Source of the DNA: Pusillimonas sp. TS35
Lineage (GTDB): Bacteria > Pseudomonadota > Gammaproteobacteria > Burkholderiales > Burkholderiaceae_B
NCBI RefSeq assembly: GCF_009857885.1
Contig: NZ_WWER01000007.1
Coordinates: 124,001 to 188,000 of the forward strand
Reading direction: 5' to 3'
DNA: 64,000 nucleotides
The notes under the pieces were generated by a model, which was not told the origin of the DNA, made no database searches, and was given only the letters and a program-made list of their open reading frames with translations. Below, piece after piece: positions 34,694 through 45,705 of this stretch. Each line of letters opens with the position of its first letter. Within the stretch, counting starts at the first letter, position 1. The translations under genes were made by a program, and so were the position numbers.

Positions 34694-35599
34694 ATGAGAT
34701 CACACACTCCGAAAATCGGGCTCGCACTGGGCAGCGGATCGGCGCGCGGCTGGTCTCATATTGGCATCATCCGGGTGCTCGAAGAAGCGGGCATTGTGCC
34801 CGACATTGTCTGCGGCACGTCGATCGGATCGCTGGTGGGCGCTGCGTATGCCGACGGTCAGCTCGAGCGGCTGGAAACCTGGGTGCGCAGCCTCACTTGG
34901 CAAGGTGTGGTCGGCCTGCTGGACTTCACCGTCAGTGGCGGCCTGATTCTTGGTGAAAAGCTCTTCACCTTTATCCGCACCCATTTTTCCGACAAAGACA
35001 TCTCCGCCCTGCCCAAGGCGTTCGGGGCCGTCGCCACCGAACTGGTCACGGGGCGCGAGGTGTGGCTGCGCGAAGGCTCAATGGTGGATGCGGTGCGGGC
35101 GTCGGTGGCGCTGCCCGGCCTGTTCACGCCCGCGCTCATGGATGGCCGCCTGATGGTCGATGGCGCACTGGTCAACCCGGTACCGGTATCACTGTGCCGT
35201 GCCATGGGCGCAGACATCGTCATTGCCGTGGATCTCAACGCCGACCTCATCGGCCGGCATTTCGACGCCGCGGATCCCCCGCCCGCGCCCAGCCCAAGTC
35301 CGTTCGCATCCGTACTGGACAAGCTCCCGCTAGGGCTGGGCCGCCTCAAGAGCGGGCCCGCCTCCGCCGCCGCCACTATGCCGTCGATATTCGACGTGCT
35401 GAGCATCAGCCTCAACATCATGCAAGTGCGCATCACCCGCAGCCGTCTGGCCGGCGAACCCGCAGACGTCCTGATCCGCCCGCGCCTGACCAACCTGGCC
35501 CTGATGGACTTTCACCGCGCCGCCGTGGCCATTGAAGAAGGCGAACGCGCAGCACAGCAGGTGCTGCCGGAGTTGAAGGAACTGGTAAGGCTGCGATAA
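34694..35599 (+). CDS. Patatin-like phospholipase (RssA/NTE type)
   Basis: 301 residues from ATG 34694 (MRSHTPKIGLALGSGSARGWSHIGI). Oxyanion-hole glycines GSGSARG, nucleophile elbow GTSIGS and catalytic Asp in LMVDGALVNPVPVSL are all present, as in bacterial RssA-type patatins. A Pro-rich insert (DPPPAPSPSP) follows the catalytic domain. Probable cytoplasmic or membrane-peripheral lipid acyl hydrolase. It is next to the distal end of the CRISPR array but there is no sign that it belongs to that system. Confidence 0.9.
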   Translation: MRSHTPKIGLALGSGSARGWSHIGIIRVLEEAGIVPDIVCGTSIGSLVGAAYADGQLERLETWVRSLTWQGVVGLLDFTVSGGLILGEKLFTFIRTHFSDKDISALPKAFGAVATELVTGREVWLREGSMVDAVRASVALPGLFTPALMDGRLMVDGALVNPVPVSLCRAMGADIVIAVDLNADLIGRHFDAADPPPAPSPSPFASVLDKLPLGLGRLKSGPASAAATMPSIFDVLSISLNIMQVRITRSRLAGEPADVLIRPRLTNLALMDFHRAAVAIEEGERAAQQVLPELKELVRLR

Positions 35600-35751
35600 C
35601 TCCCCGTCCGGGCTGAGCACCGGGGTGCGCTGATAAAGACTGACACGACAATCCACCGCCCTCGATTATCCCCCGTTCATACAATTACCGTACATAGCGT
35701 TCACACGCGCTACCTCACGAGTATTGCAAAGAACAAGATTGCAGTTATACA

Positions 35752-35780
35752 TGGCCCACCCCCGCGAGCGCGGGGAACAC
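35752..35780 (-). repeat. Degenerate terminal CRISPR repeat
   Basis: The leader-distal repeat keeps CCCCGCGAGCGCGGGGAACAC but the end that would be ATGAACCG in the transcript is altered (plus strand TGGCCCAC instead of CGGTTCAT). This marks the trailer end of the array. The 152 bp between it and the patatin gene hold no gene or recognisable signal. Confidence 0.9.
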
Positions 35781-38700
35781 GCGTTACTGGTTGCGTTCGA
35801 TCTGCTGCCACGCGGTTCATCCCCGCGAGCGCGGGGAACACCCCGGCGTCCTGTCAAGTAACGAAGGACGGGACGGTTCATCCCCGCGAGCGCGGGGAAC
35901 ACGTCGCCAGCACAGGCCATGCGGTGGCCATATGCGGTTCATCCCCGCGAGCGCGGGGAACACCACGACATACACGCCGACAATGGCTCCGCGCTCGGTT
36001 CATCCCCGCGAGCGCGGGGAACACCGCGAGATACTGCAAGAGGCCGTGTCCGCCTTCGGTTCATCCCCGCGAGCGCGGGGAACACTTGCGCAGGGCGTCG
36101 GCCTTGGCCTGGCGGGCCGGTTCATCCCCGCGAGCGCGGGGAACACAAGCCCGCACAGGTGGCGGGCTAGTCTAGTTTCGGTTCATCCCCGCGAGCGCGG
36201 GGAACACTCGTATTGGCCTTTGATGGACTTCTCGCGGGCCGGTTCATCCCCGCGAGCGCGGGGAACACTCCAGCACATCCGATAGCGTCCAGCGCGTAAC
36301 CGGTTCATCCCCGCGAGCGCGGGGAACACACATAAGTGCCCCCGTGCATGATGTAGATCGCCGGTTCATCCCCGCGAGCGCGGGGAACACGAACACAGGC
36401 CGCACCGGGGGACATCCTTGTCCGGTTCATCCCCGCGAGCGCGGGGAACACCAGGCGGCGCGTTATCTGGCATGACGGGGTAGCGGTTCATCCCCGCGAG
36501 CGCGGGGAACACGTGTCTGGAGAACGAAGCATGAAGCAACCCGCCGGTTCATCCCCGCGAGCGCGGGGAACACAAGGACTGGATGACCCGCGTGGCAACC
36601 TCATGCGGTTCATCCCCGCGAGCGCGGGGAACACAACCTACCGTGCTCACCATCGCGCATGTCGAGCGGTTCATCCCCGCGAGCGCGGGGAACACCTGTC
36701 CGGGGTATAACCCGAGGGGAACACGTCCGGTTCATCCCCGCGAGCGCGGGGAACACGTATAGAGTCCAGTAGATGTCCTCGCGCTTGTCCGGTTCATCCC
36801 CGCGAGCGCGGGGAACACGTGATTTCTCGTGTCATTGTTGTTCCTTGAAAGCGGTTCATCCCCGCGAGCGCGGGGAACACTGTCTTGTGAGCAGCATAGA
36901 TCCGCTCGTACTCGGTTCATCCCCGCGAGCGCGGGGAACACACTCCATACGTTTAATGGTGTCGAACTATCGACGGTTCATCCCCGCGAGCGCGGGGAAC
37001 ACGCTCAGAAGTCGCAGCACTTCATAGGTTACGGCGGTTCATCCCCGCGAGCGCGGGGAACACGCCGGTATCCTGATCCAGCCCAAGTCCTACGCCGGTT
37101 CATCCCCGCGAGCGCGGGGAACACTAGGGTTGCAAGCCCGATTCGCTCAATCATGCCGGTTCATCCCCGCGAGCGCGGGGAACACGTAGCGGACAACGTT
37201 GTTTTGTTCGATGATTTCGGTTCATCCCCGCGAGCGCGGGGAACACAAAAACACGTTCATCGTCCCGGCCCTCCATGCACGGTTCATCCCCGCGAGCGCG
37301 GGGAACACCTGGAAGAGCACCACGCCTACGACCGCATCATCGGTTCATCCCCGCGAGCGCGGGGAACACATTTCGGCCACCGCGCGCATGCCGCCGTATT
37401 CCGGTTCATCCCCGCGAGCGCGGGGAACACTGGCGGGCCTGCTGTTCTGGTGGGCAGAATGACGGTTCATCCCCGCGAGCGCGGGGAACACCAGACGCGC
37501 ATGGCCGTCAAGGTGACGTTTGCCGGTTCATCCCCGCGAGCGCGGGGAACACGGTCAGCGCTGAGGCGATGTATTCGACCGGGGCGGTTCATCCCCGCGA
37601 GCGCGGGGAACACGGTATTGGGTCGCTCGTAGTCAAATCCAAATCCGGTTCATCCCCGCGAGCGCGGGGAACACAGCGCTGGCCGGATGAAGTCGAAAGC
37701 TTATACCGGTTCATCCCCGCGAGCGCGGGGAACACATCATGAGGCTGCGCGGATCGCGATGGCCTACCAGGTTCATCCCCGCGAGCGCGGGGAACACGGG
37801 ATACACCAATTAGTCGCATTGACGACCGGCGGTTCATCCCCGCGAGCGCGGGGAACACGGCCTATTCTACGGCCCGCACGATTCGTGATTCGGTTCATCC
37901 CCGCGAGCGCGGGGAACACAAGGACGAAGGAACCAAACGGTTTGGTGATGCCGGTTCATCCCCGCGAGCGCGGGGAACACTGCATTTGATCCGCGAAACT
38001 GGTGCGGGGCGGCGGTTCATCCCCGCGAGCGCGGGGAACACTCGGTGGCCAGCGAGTCCGGGCTAGAAAGTTACGGTTCATCCCCGCGAGCGCGGGGAAC
38101 ACTGCCGGTTCTGCGCGATGAGCGTGTCCAAGCGCGGTTCATCCCCGCGAGCGCGGGGAACACGGCGTTTTGTTGCAGTTTACCGTCCCCGTAACCGGTT
38201 CATCCCCGCGAGCGCGGGGAACACTTTGGCATTGAAGGGCTATCCGAATAATGAAACCGGTTCATCCCCGCGAGCGCGGGGAACACTGCTCACGGACGCG
38301 GCGGCCCAGCGCATTGAACGGTTCATCCCCGCGAGCGCGGGGAACACGGGCCGCACGGCGACGGATTAGCGACGGCAACGGGTTCATCCCCGCGAGCGCG
38401 GGGAACACCTCTGGCGGGGCGCAAACAATGCCAGTATCGGCGGTTCATCCCCGCGAGCGCGGGGAACACGCCCAAATGCTTGTGAAGCAGGGTGATCTGG
38501 TCGGTTCATCCCCGCGAGCGCGGGGAACACTGCTCTGGTCGGCGCGATGGCACCGGGCGAGGCGGTTCATCCCCGCGAGCGCGGGGAACACCGTCGTAAC
38601 GCCGGCTGGATGTTTCACGATGACGGTTCATCCCCGCGAGCGCGGGGAACACGAATTTCAGGCGAGGGTGCGCAGCGATGCGTGCGGTTCATCCCCGCGA

Positions 38701-41281
38701 GCGCGGGGAACACTCTGCTGATTCAGGCCATCAAAAAGCCGCTGCCGGTTCATCCCCGCGAGCGCGGGGAACACGGCTTCATTCCAGTTCACCCATACAA
38801 AGGGCGCGGTTCATCCCCGCGAGCGCGGGGAACACGTTCCAGCACGGCGCAGCGGCCTAAGCAGTGACGGTTCATCCCCGCGAGCGCGGGGAACACCCTG
38901 CCGCTGCAATGACGGCGAGTACGCAGATCGGTTCATCCCCGCGAGCGCGGGGAACACAGCGGCAGCGACACCACCAAAACCCCCATGGGCGGTTCATCCC
39001 CGCGAGCGCGGGGAACACGGACATGGTGTTGTGGATTTCGCGGGCCTCGACGGTTCATCCCCGCGAGCGCGGGGAACACGACCACGTAGCCAGCCATTCG
39101 AAAAACTTCTGCGGTTCATCCCCGCGAGCGCGGGGAACACGTGAACAACCCGCGCCAATGGCACGATGGCTACCGGTTCATCCCCGCGAGCGCGGGGAAC
39201 ACGATCGCCGTATTTAACGGGCTGCGCGACGGCACCGGTTCATCCCCGCGAGCGCGGGGAACACGCGAAGGCGCTATCGGTTGGCACGATGGATGGCGGT
39301 TCATCCCCGCGAGCGCGGGGAACACGGCTGTATCCTTGGCTGGCAGGGTCACAAGATCGGTTCATCCCCGCGAGCGCGGGGAACACGTTACACGTAGACC
39401 CGGCAATAACCGGAAAACAGGTTCATCCCCGCGAGCGCGGGGAACACGGTGTCGGATATCGGTGCCATGACGCCTGACGCCGGTTCATCCCCGCGAGCGC
39501 GGGGAACACTCCGACTCGTCTATGTTGATATGTGATCGGGACGGTTCATCCCCGCGAGCGCGGGGAACACCTCGCCAGCACGTTACCACGGCCCTGAACG
39601 AACGGTTCATCCCCGCGAGCGCGGGGAACACGGAAAAATTGATATGGGCGCACTGGCTGGGGCCGGTTCATCCCCGCGAGCGCGGGGAACACTTGATGGG
39701 CAAGGCGCTGCTGATGGCGGCAAAACGGTTCATCCCCGCGAGCGCGGGGAACACAGGTTGTGCAAGGTCGAATGCTCGCCCTGAGTCGGTTCATCCCCGC
39801 GAGCGCGGGGAACACTCCCCGGCGCATTTCCCAGGTGACATAAGTGTCGGTTCATCCCCGCGAGCGCGGGGAACACGTATTTGGCGACCCATGCGGCGCG
39901 GAAATCGTCGGTTCATCCCCGCGAGCGCGGGGAACACGCCGACGCATTGTCTCGTGTCCGGTTGCGCCCCGGTTCATCCCCGCGAGCGCGGGGAACACAC
40001 TCAGAGACGGAAGGAAGTCGCGGGTGGGGGCGGTTCATCCCCGCGAGCGCGGGGAACACCGCATCGTTCTGAGTCTGGTTCAGTTGGATATCGGTTCATC
40101 CCCGCGAGCGCGGGGAACACAAACAGAGCGCACTGCCCGAGCGGTTTACAGACGGTTCATCCCCGCGAGCGCGGGGAACACGATCTCCGAGGCCGGCACG
40201 ACCACCCGCTCACCGGTTCATCCCCGCGAGCGCGGGGAACACATTTTGCTCAGGTAGCTGAAATCGAGGCCAGGCGGTTCATCCCCGCGAGCGCGGGGAA
40301 CACGGAAGTTGACCTTTCTCAACAGCCGCCCAACGACGGTTCATCCCCGCGAGCGCGGGGAACACTCTATCAGCCGATGCATGCCGCGCCCGAGCAACGG
40401 TTCATCCCCGCGAGCGCGGGGAACACGTTCACGTTGTGTATATGGACGGCAGCCTGAGCGGTTCATCCCCGCGAGCGCGGGGAACACCTAGGCGCAACCG
40501 ATGCGCAATTGGCAGATTTCGGTTCATCCCCGCGAGCGCGGGGAACACTCTACCCACACGATATCGACGCCCTCGAATGACGGTTCATCCCCGCGAGCGC
40601 GGGGAACACAGCGGCACGTCCTCGCCCGCCTTCTCGCAGGCCGGTTCATCCCCGCGAGCGCGGGGAACACCACAATCTCGTCTGGCGTCTGAGCCAGTTC
40701 CTCGGTTCATCCCCGCGAGCGCGGGGAACACCGGATCAATAACTATCATCGCGGCGGGCTGGTCGGTTCATCCCCGCGAGCGCGGGGAACACTCCGTCTG
40801 CGTGGTGATAAATGCGAAGTGTGACGGTTCATCCCCGCGAGCGCGGGGAACACGGCTCGGTTGCACCGGCGTAGTCGGTGGATAACGGTTCATCCCCGCG
40901 AGCGCGGGGAACACGCTTTGCGCGATATCCTGCTGCCGTGATGGGTCGGTTCATCCCCGCGAGCGCGGGGAACACAGCCAGCCCGAGCAGGCCCGTGAGG
41001 TTCATGCCGGTTCATCCCCGCGAGCGCGGGGAACACACATCGCGTACGACATAACCGCGATGCTTGAACGGTTCATCCCCGCGAGCGCGGGGAACACTGG
41101 CATGGCCTCGCCCATGCCTGCAGAGGGTCCGGTTCATCCCCGCGAGCGCGGGGAACACTGGGTAGGTCTATTTCGAGATGCCTCGGATGATGGTTCATCC
41201 CCGCGAGCGCGGGGAACACGAGTCAACCGTGAGCGTAGACAGGCCCGTAAAACGGTTCATCCCCGCGAGCGCGGGGAACAC
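35752..41281 (-). CRISPR. Type I-E CRISPR array, 91 repeats and 90 spacers
   Basis: Twenty-nine-base repeats (on the plus strand: GGTTCATCCCCGCG, then AGCGCGGGGAACAC, preceded by one base, usually C) recur every 61 bases in 79 intervals and 62 bases in 11. I followed each repeat end from 35780 to 41281, giving 90 spacers of 32 or 33 nt. The transcript orientation is minus: repeats start GTGTTCCCCGC and end GATGAACCG, with the stem CCCCGC/GCGGGG. The leader and cas2 are at the high-coordinate end; the low-coordinate terminal repeat (35752-35780) is degenerate, as expected for the oldest end. All spacers I read are different. Confidence 0.99.
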
Positions 41282-41359
41282 ACTTAAAGCATATCATTGA
41301 TTCTAAATAACAAAATCAATGCCATCCAAGCTACCGAAAATTCTCGATAAATTTGATTG
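41282..41359 (-). promoter_or_regulatory. CRISPR leader
   Basis: The 78-bp AT-rich gap between the newest repeat and the cas2 stop. It holds an inverted repeat CATTGATT (41295-41302) / AATCAATG (41314-41321). A possible array promoter on the minus strand is TTGGAT (41329-41324), 18 bp, TAGAAT (41305-41300), which would start the transcript just ahead of the first repeat. The leader may extend into the end of cas2. Confidence 0.65.
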
Positions 41360-42578
<1,219 letters not shown>

Positions 42579-42582
<4 letters not shown>

Positions 42583-43235
42583 TCAAGCCGCCTCACCAGC
42601 AACAGGCCGCAGCCGAAGCCCTTGGCATGGCCCACGCCCGCCAGCAGGCTGGCTCGCAACCGATCTGGATCAGTAACTGTGGCTTGCCCTTGATAATCCA
42701 GCGAGGAGTATGCAATCTTCCTGCCTTTATGGCGCAGGCGATGCTGACAATATCCATTCTGGGACACGGAGTCTGTGATTACATCCAGACCCCAACCACT
42801 GGCCCGAGCCAAGAGCCAATCCAGCCCCGCCTGCTCCAGCTCTTCTGCCTTCACGCCGCATTCACTGCTATGCCGCAGATGTAAAAATATGTCATGCCTT
42901 TTAGAGCGGCGCCCCTGCTGTATCTGAGCCACTACTGGGTTGGCTCGCAGATCGAAATGCACGCGGTCGCCGATTGCCAACTTAGGACGATAAGCTTTAC
43001 TCTCGACATCGAGCAGACGGGCAACCGGCTCAGGTTTGCGTGCGGAAACCACCCAATATTGACGACCATTTTGGTGGCTGCGAAAAATGAAATCACGCTC
43101 TTTACCGTCACCAGGAAACATGCGCCAAATTAGCGCATGGTCTCGGTAAGCCTCGCCATGCAGCAGTTGCGCTTGAAACCAGGGATCGGAAACGGCACTG
43201 TCGGCCACCGTAACCCGAGAAAAATAATGGCTCAT
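42579..43235 (-). CDS. cas6e: crRNA endoribonuclease Cas6e (CasE)
   Basis: 218 residues. Processes precursor crRNA at the base of the repeat hairpin and stays in Cascade. H33 in the YRDHALIWRMFP segment aligns with the catalytic His20 of E. coli CasE (YQLHQGLWHLFP); the C-terminal glycine loop GVGHAKGFGCGLLLVRR is the RAMP RNA-binding signature. The start overlaps the cas5 stop and the stop overlaps cas1. Confidence 0.96.
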
Positions 43236-43996
43236 GACTGACCCCTTTCACGCAATGCAACCCACTCACGGCGTGGCCCGAACTGCCAACGTTGACGCGA
43301 CAACACGTCATCGTGGCGCGTATGCTCGAAGGAAGGTGCCACGCCCACTTCCATGCCGTTATCCCAATAAAGACGCGCACCGCGCAAGCCGAACACCCAT
43401 CTATCCATCGCGCCCGGCCAATCCTCATCTCTGCCGTAGCCAGCCATCCTCATAAGGGAAGGCCATCGAGCCTTGGCAAGAGCATCACTAACTGACATCG
43501 CCACCACCAGCTGCGGGCTGACCGGTGCGGCCAAGGGACATGACTTCCGCCCCAGGTAAAGCGTATAGACAGGCCGGGTCAACGCTTCGGCCAACTTGGC
43601 CAGACTGTATGGCGCCGTCTCCAGTGCCTCTACCGCGATGATTGCATGCGCATCGCACCGATACTCGCGTGCCGACAGCATGGTGTCTACCTTGTCAGTC
43701 GACAGCTCCTGACGTCGGCTGCGAAAGCGTTGCCTACGCCCTGGAACACCTTGCTGCACTGTATGAAAATCGCGCAAAAGCGTACCCACGCCGTCCAGGC
43801 AAATAGCAAAGCGGTAACCGCCTGCCAGAGCCATTTGCTGGGCTTCGTGATTACGATCAATACCGAGCGCGGCCGCCAATAGCCCGAGAAGCGCCGAACG
43901 AGAGGGGTGCGCCGCCGTATGTCGTGTTTCGCCGACCGCAATCTCGCCCCAGCTCGCCTGTGCGCCATACAGGCGCAGCAGCAGATAGTCTGTCAT
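43232..43996 (-). CDS. cas5: Cascade subunit Cas5 (CasD)
   Basis: 254 residues. Binds the 5' handle of the crRNA in Cascade. The N-terminal MTDYLLLRLYGAQASWGEIAVGETRHT and PSRSALLGLLAAALGIDR segments match the I-E Cas5 family. It follows cas7 after 3 bp and overlaps cas6e by ATGA. Confidence 0.96.
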   Translation of the reverse strand: MTDYLLLRLYGAQASWGEIAVGETRHTAAHPSRSALLGLLAAALGIDRNHEAQQMALAGGYRFAICLDGVGTLLRDFHTVQQGVPGRRQRFRSRRQELSTDKVDTMLSAREYRCDAHAIIAVEALETAPYSLAKLAEALTRPVYTLYLGRKSCPLAAPVSPQLVVAMSVSDALAKARWPSLMRMAGYGRDEDWPGAMDRWVFGLRGARLYWDNGMEVGVAPSFEHTRHDDVLSRQRWQFGPRREWVALRERGQS

Positions 43997-43999
43997 GGC

Positions 44000-45043
44000 T
44001 CACTCCGCAGCAACGAAATCGAGCAGCTCCGCAAGACGCCCCGCACCATTCAGGACATCAAGTTCATAACGCGCCTCGGCGCATGTTCCGTATACCTGAT
44101 CCATGTTGTCGCGCAGGCGCCCAAGCGCAGCGGTAGCACTGTGTAGATAGTCATGCCCTTCGACGGGTTTGACGAAAGCAAGCGCAAGCGAGCGAGGCAT
44201 CTGCTCCCCCTTCTCCGCTAGCACATAATGGGCATAGGCTCGGCTCGCATAGCTGTTCTGCTTGCCGGTCGGCCCCACCTTGACGGCGGCCTCGACCAAT
44301 GCCGTGATGGCCCGCTGTGCCAAGGCCTCGTCACCCGCAAGATTACGCACCAGCAAGTCCCGGTCGATGCAGAGATACTGATAGAAGACCGACGAAGCGA
44401 AGCCTGCCTGATCCACGTGAGCCGCACCAGCATCCGTCTTGTTTAGATCATCAACAGCTGTGAAGTAATCGTCTTCGACCGCGCAGGCGTGCACACCAAG
44501 TGCGTGGGCCACCTGCGCAGCCGCCTCGGTGTTCAACTTCTGCTTGCTGGCCAGCATCCTGCCGAACAAGGCAATATCAACACCGCTCTGCTCAAACAAC
44601 AGAGCATCGAGCTCCTCATCCTGAGGCGGGCGCTGCTCTGCGGCCAGCTTATCGACGAGGCTGACCAGCGCATCGAGTTCGGCAGGCCCAACATGCACCA
44701 GCTGTTCGATCTCATAGGGCTTGTCTTTCTCTGCTTTAAGTTTTCCGTATACCGCCGCGATCTGCTTTGCCCATTCACCGGCCTTTTTTTCACTGACACC
44801 CTGAGCCACCAGCTTGTCGTAAACGAACTCTTTGCCCAGAAGCTTGGTACGGGTGCCAATGGTACCCGCCAACTGCTTCTGAAACAGCTCTGACGTGCGC
44901 CAGGCTCGCTTCAGGCTCTGGGATGAGATACGCAAACGCTCCACCCCTCCCATTCGCGCTGTTTTCGGCTGCCCTGTATCATCGCGGTTGAGATTCGAAG
45001 GTGGATAGGAAACCAATAGATGCAGTTGAATAAAGTGGGTCAT
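44000..45043 (-). CDS. cas7: Cascade backbone subunit Cas7 (CasC)
   Basis: 347 residues. Six copies form the crRNA-coating backbone. Opening LHLLVSYPPSNLNRDDTGQPKTARMGGVERLRISSQSLKRAWR is the hallmark of I-E Cas7, including the thumb-base RVSSQ-like RISSQ. GQKNSYASRA-type GKQNSYASRAYAHYVL is also present near the C-terminus. Start overlaps the cse2 stop (ATGA). Confidence 0.97.
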   Translation of the reverse strand: MTHFIQLHLLVSYPPSNLNRDDTGQPKTARMGGVERLRISSQSLKRAWRTSELFQKQLAGTIGTRTKLLGKEFVYDKLVAQGVSEKKAGEWAKQIAAVYGKLKAEKDKPYEIEQLVHVGPAELDALVSLVDKLAAEQRPPQDEELDALLFEQSGVDIALFGRMLASKQKLNTEAAAQVAHALGVHACAVEDDYFTAVDDLNKTDAGAAHVDQAGFASSVFYQYLCIDRDLLVRNLAGDEALAQRAITALVEAAVKVGPTGKQNSYASRAYAHYVLAEKGEQMPRSLALAFVKPVEGHDYLHSATAALGRLRDNMDQVYGTCAEARYELDVLNGAGRLAELLDFVAAE

Positions 45044-45705
45044 GCGGCATTCTCCTTGTTGTCGTTGCCAATGCTGGCTTCTTTCTGCGCTTTTGCAGTC
45101 AAGTAATAATCATGTGCCCAGCGGAATTTCACACTCTGGCTGGGCGCGACATGGCGTTCGTTTTCGGCCATCCAGTCCAGCAAGTCGGCCCCCAACACCC
45201 CTACATCCGCGGTTGCACCGGCAAGCAGAACCGCCCGACGCCAGGAGGCCAACAGATTGGGCATTGCATCCAGCCGCTGCAACCGGCGGAACCGGAGTTC
45301 ACTCATGGCAGGCGGCTCCGAGGCCCGTGCACTCGCATGGCCCAGCCTCCACGCGAGGCTTTTTCCGTCGCTCGCGTCGCTCTTCACCGCGGCCAGCACA
45401 CCCGCCATCCAGGCAACGTATTCATAACCGAGCGGTTCATCGCGCAATGGCCATGCTCCATTCCCTGTGGCGATCAGGCGATCGGCCAGCTGTAGCACTG
45501 CCGGCTCCAGAAGCAGTTCAGTAGCGGTAGGTGCCCGGCGCAAACGGGCTCTCGCCGCCCGGCCAAATGTGCTGAACCGCGTGCGTCCGGCGCCGTCATT
45601 TTCTGTTTCCTGAGTATCCTCGGCAGATCCCGGAGGCTGCAATGCCTTCCACCATTGCCGCACTAGGTTCACCTGGAAATCATTCAAACCATGTGGCGAT
45701 CTCAT
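45040..45705 (-). CDS. cse2: Cascade small subunit Cse2 (CasB, Cas11)
   Basis: 221 residues, all-helical small subunit; two copies line Cascade and stabilise the R-loop. Recognisable by GRAARARLRRAPTATELLLEPAVLQLAD, RFRRLQRLDAMPNLLASWRRAVLLAG and the terminal WAHDYYLTAKAQK. Longer than E. coli CasB (160 residues) by an N-terminal and central extension, as in many betaproteobacterial versions. Overlaps cas8e and cas7 by ATGA. Confidence 0.95.
   Translation of the reverse strand: MRSPHGLNDFQVNLVRQWWKALQPPGSAEDTQETENDGAGRTRFSTFGRAARARLRRAPTATELLLEPAVLQLADRLIATGNGAWPLRDEPLGYEYVAWMAGVLAAVKSDASDGKSLAWRLGHASARASEPPAMSELRFRRLQRLDAMPNLLASWRRAVLLAGATADVGVLGADLLDWMAENERHVAPSQSVKFRWAHDYYLTAKAQKEASIGNDNKENAA

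Noticed and set aside
34694-35599. Patatin phospholipase as a CRISPR-linked effector
   Set aside because: It is an ordinary RssA-type protein on the opposite strand beyond the trailer end; no CARF or sensor domain and no shared operon.
36696-36727. Spacer containing GAGGGGAACAC, similar to the repeat end
   Set aside because: Eleven bases near one edge with no stem counterpart; the spacing of the flanking repeats is a normal 61, so it is a normal spacer with chance similarity.
35791-41287. Many open frames of 60-311 codons across the CRISPR array, reading SSPRARGT, HPRERGEH or FIPASAGNT repeatedly
   Set aside because: They are translations of the 29-bp repeat in different frames. Stop-free spacers keep the frames open; no start sites or protein family fit.
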